The notes under the pieces: model-generated
What the model was told of the DNA's origin: nothing
The model's input: the letters and a program-made list of their open reading frames with translations, nothing else
Database searches by the model: none
Shown here: piece by piece, positions 59,285-64,000 of the stretch
How the letters are laid out: each line of letters begins with the position of its first letter
Numbering within the stretch: position 1 is the stretch's first letter
Translations under genes and position numbers: made by a program
Assembly: GCF_009827335.1 (NCBI RefSeq)
Contig: NZ_WTYH01000001.1
Coordinates: 1,488,001 to 1,552,000, forward strand
Direction: 5' to 3'
Source of the DNA: Aurantiacibacter arachoides
Lineage (GTDB): Bacteria; Pseudomonadota; Alphaproteobacteria; Sphingomonadales; Sphingomonadaceae
Length of the DNA stretch: 64,000 bases

Positions 59285-60205
59285 ATGGACGATACAATCG
59301 ACGACTGCATCATCGTGGGCGGGGGGCCCGCAGGGCTGACCGCGGCGATATACCTTGCGCGCTATCACCTTTCCATCCGGCTGTTCGACTGCGGCACCAG
59401 CCGTGCGGCGCTGATCCCGTGCACCCACAACCACGCCGGCTATCCTGAAGGTATCGCCGGGCTGGAACTGGTCGGGCGGATGCTGGAGCAGGCGGAGAAA
59501 TACGGCGTCGTCCACGAAGAAAAGCGCGTCGAACATCTCGCGAAGACCGGCGACTGCTTCGTGGTCGGCACCGACGAGGGCACCTTCCGCGCGCGCACGG
59601 TGCTGCTGGCGACGGGCGTCTTCAATCGCCATCCCCCGGGGATGGACGATGCCTTTCATGACGAGGCGCTGTTCAAGGGCCTCCTGCGCTACTGCCCGGT
59701 CTGCGACGGCTACGAGGTGACCGACAAGCGCGTCGGCATCATCGGCACCGGCAGCCACGGCACCGCGGAGGCAATCTTCCTGCGTAGCTTCACGAAGGAC
59801 GTGACCCTAATCTCGCCCACCGACGATCACGATCTGGAGCCGGAATGTCTGGCGAAGCTGGACGAGGCCGGGATTGTGCGGGTGGACGGGCCGTGCGGGG
59901 ACTATGCCATGCGCGGGGACAAGCTGGCGGTGGATACCGCCGAAGGCTGGCTGGAATTCGACAGCGTCTATCCCGCGCTCGGCAGCGACGTGCGCTCGCA
60001 ACTGGCGCAGGATGCCGGGGCGGACTGCACCGATGTCGGCTGCATCAAGGTGGACGACCATCAGCGGACCAGCGTGCCGGGCCTGTTCGCGGCGGGCGAC
60101 GTGGTGATCGGGCTGGACCAGATCAGCCACGCGATGGGCCAGGCGGGCGTCGCCGCCACGACGATCCGCAATGATCTCGCGGACGAGCGGTCGCTGCTGC
60201 GTTAG
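59285..60205 (+). CDS. Thioredoxin-reductase-like FAD/NAD(P) oxidoreductase
   Basis: A 306-residue pyridine nucleotide-disulfide-type flavoprotein: FAD motif IIVGGGPAGLTAA at 9-21, redox CPVC at 137-140 in YCPVCDGYE, NAD(P) motif IIGTGSHGTAEA and GLFAAGDVV. It lacks some thioredoxin reductase landmarks, so it may reduce another partner. Opposite in strand to its neighbours, it interrupts the translation cluster between rimM and trmD and overlaps the next, convergent gene by 4 nt. Confidence 0.87.
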   Translation: MDDTIDDCIIVGGGPAGLTAAIYLARYHLSIRLFDCGTSRAALIPCTHNHAGYPEGIAGLELVGRMLEQAEKYGVVHEEKRVEHLAKTGDCFVVGTDEGTFRARTVLLATGVFNRHPPGMDDAFHDEALFKGLLRYCPVCDGYEVTDKRVGIIGTGSHGTAEAIFLRSFTKDVTLISPTDDHDLEPECLAKLDEAGIVRVDGPCGDYAMRGDKLAVDTAEGWLEFDSVYPALGSDVRSQLAQDAGADCTDVGCIKVDDHQRTSVPGLFAAGDVVIGLDQISHAMGQAGVAATTIRNDLADERSLLR

Positions 60206-60612
60206 TCGAAGACACGCGCGGGCTCTGCAACACTTCGGGCGGCGCGGCGCGCCAGCCAGCGCGTCATTTGCCGCGCCGTCAACAGACCTAGCAATAGCAT
60301 GGCGGCGTAAAACGCGTAACCGCGCGGTTCCAGGTTCATCATCATTCGGACCGCCGCTTCGAAGCCGACAGCGCGCGAACCGTTTACGAACATGATGCTC
60401 ACCATCAGCAAAACGGGGAGCATTCCCGCCAGCAGCGCCCGCAGCGTCGGCGAAATGCGCTTTGCCAGGCGATGTAATAGCGCCGCGACGAGGGTAGTAA
60501 TCAAAATAGTCCCGAGCGCCAAAATGCCCGCCGTCGTGAGCAACATAGATGTCGGCGGTCCGGCGGACTCACCGCGCGGGACGACCTCGATCCTGACCTG
60601 AGGCGCGTTCAT
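60202..60612 (-). CDS. Hypothetical membrane protein
   Basis: A 136-residue protein with three membrane segments (about 25-45, 58-78, 98-114) and short basic C-terminal tail (RWLARRAARS). No known family. Its ATG overlaps the rimM stop (ATGA), so it is translated with rimM, although it has no known place in the translation cluster. Confidence 0.75.
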   Translation of the reverse strand: MNAPQVRIEVVPRGESAGPPTSMLLTTAGILALGTILITTLVAALLHRLAKRISPTLRALLAGMLPVLLMVSIMFVNGSRAVGFEAAVRMMMNLEPRGYAFYAAMLLLGLLTARQMTRWLARRAARSVAEPARVFD

Positions 60613-61115
60613 TCTTCAGTGAAGTCCGCGTTGACGGTGAGTGTCGCCTCATCCCAAGCAGGAACCGCCTCCACGCGCATCGGCACCATGAACAGTTTGC
60701 CGGGCTTGCCCTCTTCGGGCGGTCGCCTGATCTCGATCACGTCGCCAGCGCCGAAGTTGTGAACGGCGATAACCTCGCCCAGTGGCTCGCCCGTATCGGA
60801 CACGGCGGCAAGACCGAGCAGATCGGCGTGGTAATACTCCCCCTCGGCCAGCGGCGGCAGGGCATCACGCGGCACGGTCAGCACGGTGCCGCGCAGCTTC
60901 TCGGCAGCGGTGCGATCCGCCACCTCGGCAAAGCGGGCCACGGCCCCGCCCTTGTTGTCATCGCGCACCTTGGTGAGCGTCAGGGCGCCGTCGTTGAAGC
61001 TGCGGTGCGCCTTCAGGCTGTCCAGCCCTTCGCCGAACAGCTTCAGGCGGACCTCGCCCGCCACGCCGTGCGCGCCGGCAACGGCGGCCAGGGTGACGGG
61101 CGTGTCCTTGGTCAA
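60609..61115 (-). CDS. rimM: Ribosome maturation factor RimM
   Basis: Assists 30S head assembly by binding S19. 168 residues: VTLAAVAGAHGVAGEVRLKLFGE, the PRC-type domain GEYYHADLLGLAAVSDTGEPLGEV and NFGAGDVIEI. The start appears to be a TTG at 61115, 4 nt after the rpsP stop, with GAGGG 9 nt upstream; no ATG is in frame nearby except far upstream, where it would run through the rpsP antiphase. Confidence 0.92.
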   Translation of the reverse strand: MTKDTPVTLAAVAGAHGVAGEVRLKLFGEGLDSLKAHRSFNDGALTLTKVRDDNKGGAVARFAEVADRTAAEKLRGTVLTVPRDALPPLAEGEYYHADLLGLAAVSDTGEPLGEVIAVHNFGAGDVIEIRRPPEEGKPGKLFMVPMRVEAVPAWDEATLTVNADFTEE

Positions 61116-61119
61116 GCGA

Positions 61120-61743
61120 TCAGCCCTCGGCCTTTTCTTCGCCGGCTTCCTTGGCGGGGGCGTCCTCGGGCAGCGGCGGGCCACCTTCGTTGACTTCCTC
61201 GGCCACGGCGGCCGCATCGGCAGCGGGGGCATCGGCGGCAGCTTCGGTGGAGGCATCGGCGACCGCTTCGGCGGTGTCGTCCGACTTCACCGAACCGGTG
61301 GCATCGTTCTGGGCGCTGTCCTCGTCGGCAGCAGGCGCTTCCTCGGCCGGAGCCGCAGCAGCAGCCTTGGCCTCTTCCTCGGCAGCCTTCTTGGCTTCCT
61401 CGGCTTCGGCAGCCTTGGTTGCCTTTTCTTCGGCGCGTTCCTTCGCGGCGTCGCCCGGTTCACCCTTCTTGGGGTTGTTGCGCGCCTTGCGCTCCAGCAC
61501 GCCGGCGGCGTCGAGGAAACGGTGGACGCGGTCGGACGGCTGCGCGCCCACGCCCAGCCAGTAACGGGCGCGGTCCTCGTCCAGCTTCACGCGGTTCTCG
61601 TCATCCTTGGGCAGCATCGGGTTGTAGGTGCCGATCTGTTCCAGATACTTGCCATCGCGGGCACGGCGGCTGTCGGCGGCCACGATGCGGTAGTACGGAC
61701 GCTTCTTGGCGCCACCGCGTGCGAGCCTGAGGGAGATTGCCAT
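61120..61743 (-). CDS. rpsP: 30S ribosomal protein S16 with long acidic C-terminal tail
   Basis: The first ~80 residues are S16 ([49 protein letters not shown]). The product is 207 residues, more than twice the usual 80-90, because of an Ala/Glu/Lys then Ala/Asp-rich low-complexity tail of about 110 residues. AAAGGGGA precedes the ATG at 61743. Its stop is 4 nt from the rimM TTG. Confidence 0.96.
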   Translation of the reverse strand: MAISLRLARGGAKKRPYYRIVAADSRRARDGKYLEQIGTYNPMLPKDDENRVKLDEDRARYWLGVGAQPSDRVHRFLDAAGVLERKARNNPKKGEPGDAAKERAEEKATKAAEAEEAKKAAEEEAKAAAAAPAEEAPAADEDSAQNDATGSVKSDDTAEAVADASTEAAADAPAADAAAVAEEVNEGGPPLPEDAPAKEAGEEKAEG

Positions 61744-61780
61744 TGTAGTTCCCCTTTCCAAATCAAAACGTTGAAATCTG

Positions 61781-63265
61781 TTACTTCTTCCTGAGAAAAT
61801 CCTGCATCTCCGGGGGCAGCTGGCCGCCCGGAAGGCCGGGCATTCCGCCACCTGGCAGCCCGGGAGCGCCACCGCCTCCGCCGCCGCCAAAGCCCCCGCC
61901 GCCGCCCAGCAGCGCGCCGAGGCCCTTGAGCCCGCCCATCTTGCGGATCTGTTTCATCGCGCGGCCCATTTCCTGGTGCATCTTGAGGATCTTGTTGACC
62001 TCCTGCACCGATGTGCCGCTGCCCGCCGCCACGCGCTTCTTGCGCTTGGCGTTGAGCAGTTCGGGGCGGGCGCGTTCCTTGGCCGTCATGGAGCCGATGA
62101 TGGCGTCCATGTGCACCAGAACCTTGTCGTTCATGCCGCTGTCGGCCATCGCGGCCTTGGCCTTTTTCATGCCCGGCATCATGCCCGCCAGCATCCCCAG
62201 CCCGCCCATGTTCTGCATCTGCTGCAATTGCTTGCGCAGGTCATTCATGTCGAACTTGCCCGCCATCATGCGCTTGGCGAGATCCTCGGCCTCGTCGGCC
62301 TTGATGCTTTCTGCCGCGCGTTCGACCAGGCTGACGACATCGCCCATGCCCAGGATGCGATCGGCAACCCGCGCGGGATGGAAACGCTCGATGGCGTCGA
62401 GCTTTTCGCCCGTGCCGGCGAACTTGATCGGCTTGCCGGTGACGGCGCGCATGGAAAGCGCCGCACCGCCGCGCGCGTCACCGTCCATGCGGGTGAGCAC
62501 CACGCCGGTCAGCGGCACCTCGCTGGTGAAGCTTTGCGCTACATTGACCGCGTCCTGCCCGGTCAGCGCATCGACCACCAGCAGCACCTCGGCGGGGGTG
62601 GAGACGGAGGCGACCGCCTTCATCTCCGCCATCAGCGCCTCGTCCACGTGCAGCCGGCCCGCGGTGTCAAGCAGCAACACGTCGTAATTCTGCAGCCTGG
62701 CCGCGCCCAGCGCGCGCCGGGCGATGTCGACCGGCTGTTGCCCGGCGACGATCGGCAGGGTGGCGACGCCCGCCTGTTCGCCCAGGATCGCCAGCTGCTC
62801 CTGCGCGGCGGGGCGGTTGACGTCGAGCGAGGCCATCAGCGGCTTCTTGCCCTGCTTGTCCTTCAGCAGCTTGGCGATCTTGGCGGTGCTGGTGGTCTTG
62901 CCGGACCCTTGCAGGCCGACCATCATGATGACGGCGGGCGGCGCGACGTTAAGGTCCAGCGCCTCGCCCTCGCCCATCGGGCCCTTGCCCACGGCTTCCT
63001 CGCCGCCGAGCATGGCGACGAGTTCGTCGTTCACGATCTTGACGACCATCTGGCCCGGCGTGACCGACTTGAGCACTTCCTGCCCGATCGCGCGTTCCGT
63101 GACGCGGCCGATGAAATCGCGCGCCACGCTCAGCGCGACGTCCGCCTCCAGCAGGGCGACGCGCACCTCGCGCATGGCATCGCGCACGTCCTGTTCCGAC
63201 AGGGCACCGCGACCGCGCAGGCGATCGAACACGGTACCGAGGCGGTCGGACAGGCTATCGAACAT
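61781..63265 (-). CDS. ffh: Signal recognition particle protein
   Basis: The GTPase that delivers nascent membrane proteins to FtsY. 494 residues: N-domain, GLQGSGKT at 117-124, [34 protein letters not shown], and the methionine-rich M-domain with MMPGMKKAK and [14 protein letters not shown]. The C-terminal ~70 residues include Gly-rich repeats. The ATG at 63265 starts [10 protein letters not shown]. Leads ffh-rpsP-rimM on the minus strand. Confidence 0.96.
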   Translation of the reverse strand: MFDSLSDRLGTVFDRLRGRGALSEQDVRDAMREVRVALLEADVALSVARDFIGRVTERAIGQEVLKSVTPGQMVVKIVNDELVAMLGGEEAVGKGPMGEGEALDLNVAPPAVIMMVGLQGSGKTTSTAKIAKLLKDKQGKKPLMASLDVNRPAAQEQLAILGEQAGVATLPIVAGQQPVDIARRALGAARLQNYDVLLLDTAGRLHVDEALMAEMKAVASVSTPAEVLLVVDALTGQDAVNVAQSFTSEVPLTGVVLTRMDGDARGGAALSMRAVTGKPIKFAGTGEKLDAIERFHPARVADRILGMGDVVSLVERAAESIKADEAEDLAKRMMAGKFDMNDLRKQLQQMQNMGGLGMLAGMMPGMKKAKAAMADSGMNDKVLVHMDAIIGSMTAKERARPELLNAKRKKRVAAGSGTSVQEVNKILKMHQEMGRAMKQIRKMGGLKGLGALLGGGGGFGGGGGGGAPGLPGGGMPGLPGGQLPPEMQDFLRKK

Positions 63266-63381
63266 GCGATACTCCAAAACGCGAAAAACGCCGGCGGACG
63301 AGAACTCGTCAGCCAGCGTGCGGTCCCGGATGAGACCGGCTTAACCAGACAGGCACCGCTCGATGCCCGAATGAAGGTGAA

Positions 63382-63457
63382 TGGTGGAGCCTAGCGGGAT
63401 CGAACCGCTGACCTCAACACTGCCAGTGTTGCGCTCTCCCAGCTGAGCTAAGGCCCC
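63382..63457 (-). tRNA. tRNA-Ala (anticodon GGC)
   Basis: 76 nt with encoded CCA. GGGGCCT pairs with AGGCTCC, including the G3-U70 pair that alanyl-tRNA synthetase recognises; discriminator is A. The anticodon loop CTGGCAG gives GGC, reading GCC/GCU. D-loop AGCTGGGA and T-loop TTCGATC are normal. Confidence 0.97.
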
Positions 63458-63543
63458 GTACCATTCATGTTGCAGAGCCTCGTGGCGCTGCGGAGGTGGC
63501 CCTTTATGGAAAGGCCGCGCTCCTGACAAGAGGTAATATCAGA

Positions 63544-63569
63544 CCGGGCGCCATCAAGTCAGCGCCCGG
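63544..63569 (-). terminator. Hairpin after the FYDLN gene
   Basis: CCGGGCGC and GCGCCCGG form an 8-bp stem with a 10-nt loop, 10 nt beyond the stop at 63579. The following bases on that strand, TCTGATATT, are only weakly T-rich. Confidence 0.45.
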
Positions 63570-63578
63570 CCCGCGACA

Positions 63579-63911
63579 TCAATTGTCCTCGTCGCCTTCA
63601 CCGTCGGTGGTGGCCACGCCCAGGTCGTCGTCGCCGCCGAGGTCGACGTCGTTGTCCGGCGAATCCTCGTCGTCGTCGACGTCGAGTTCTTCCAGATCGT
63701 CATCGGCAAGATCCGAATCGGCGGCCTCGTCCTTCTTCTTGGCCTTGTCCTGCTCGTCGAAGGGAATCGGCTGCTTGGACTTGAGCACGGGCTCGGGCGT
63801 CCACTCGTTGCCGCATTCGATGCAGGTGACGGGGTCTTCCTTGTTCAGATCGTAGAAGCGCGTGGCGCACTTGGGGCAAGTGCGCTTGGTGCCCCATTCT
63901 GGCTTGACCAT
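63579..63911 (-). CDS. TIGR02300 (FYDLN) zinc-ribbon protein
   Basis: A 110-residue protein typical of alphaproteobacteria. The N-terminus has a four-Cys zinc ribbon (Cys12, 15, 30, 33) around FYDLN; the C-terminal 60 residues are very acidic (Asp/Glu). Function unknown. Presumably soluble. The region right of it to the window end (63912-64000) holds only its promoter or the edge of a neighbour. Confidence 0.93.
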   Translation of the reverse strand: MVKPEWGTKRTCPKCATRFYDLNKEDPVTCIECGNEWTPEPVLKSKQPIPFDEQDKAKKKDEAADSDLADDDLEELDVDDDEDSPDNDVDLGGDDDLGVATTDGEGDEDN

Positions 63912-64000
63912 GATAGTGTCCTCGAAAATCGGAGAATTGGTGTGCGCGTCCGGAGCGGAACCCGCGAAAGCGCGCGCCTTGCCATAGGGCCTTGCCCCTG

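Overview
The window reads as chromosomal housekeeping DNA from a GC-rich alphaproteobacterium, most likely order Sphingomonadales and probably family Erythrobacteraceae. The pointers are the FYDLN zinc-ribbon protein, S16 and L9 with long acidic Ala/Glu tails, the sdhC-sdhD-sdhA order, a large TonB-dependent receptor whose plug begins with an IVVTGSRI motif, a subclass B3 metallo-beta-lactamase, and frequent 4-nt gene overlaps (ATGA/GTGA). This placement is inference from gene content; no 16S gene is present. I see no IS element, phage module, integron or CRISPR array.

Layout. 1-6.3 kb: korAB (2-oxoacid:ferredoxin oxidoreductase), rppH, a TPR protein, an RsmB/NOP-family methyltransferase and guaB. 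6.5-19.97 kb: a short secreted protein, a 3-hydroxybutyrate dehydrogenase, a zinc metallopeptidase, a BlaI-BlaR1 repressor/antirepressor pair with a recognisable operator, a ClpP-like protease, a cyclophilin, an orphan Wza-type lipoprotein, a gluzincin-like lipoprotein, sdhA-sdhD-sdhC, and the overlapping SDR / B3 beta-lactamase / prmA / DUF2459 genes. 20.1-26.7 kb: a DUF892 ferritin-like gene, the recN-orphan-orphan-ligA repair operon, a PilZ gene and bamD. 26.9-30.2 kb: a tightly overlapping operon of a 2OG-Fe(II) oxygenase, a TPR-2OG oxygenase and a methyltransferase, converging on a 984-aa TonB-dependent receptor with a strong terminator. 33.8-40.8 kb: lepA and two adjacent PAS-GGDEF-EAL-PilZ cyclic-di-GMP proteins. 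41-48.7 kb: an adrenodoxin-reductase-like flavoprotein, dnaN, fabG, a beta-propeller lipoprotein with a 15-proline run, fabD and an LD-carboxypeptidase. 48.7-52.1 kb: a Mur ligase divergent from the carboxypeptidase, a small orphan, DUF808 and DUF3237 proteins. 52.3-63.9 kb: rpsF-rpsR-rplI, a SIMPL-domain protein, a YVTN propeller lipoprotein, an alpha/beta hydrolase, asd, and the ffh-rpsP-rimM-[insert]-trmD-rplS translation cluster, tRNA-Ala(GGC) and the FYDLN protein.

How the genes work together. Most are core functions: translation and protein targeting (S6, S18, L9, S16, L19, RimM, TrmD, Ffh, LepA, PrmA, tRNA-Ala), replication and repair (DnaN, LigA, RecN), fatty-acid synthesis (FabD, FabG), respiration (SDH) and envelope assembly (BamD, LdcA, Mur ligase). 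The accessory interest lies in the BlaI/BlaR1 pair whose sensor is a coiled coil rather than a penicillin-binding domain, the B3 beta-lactamase translationally linked to prmA, the two-oxygenase-plus-methyltransferase operon, the paired c-di-GMP enzymes, and a TonB-box-like IVVTGS motif that recurs in two non-receptor envelope proteins.
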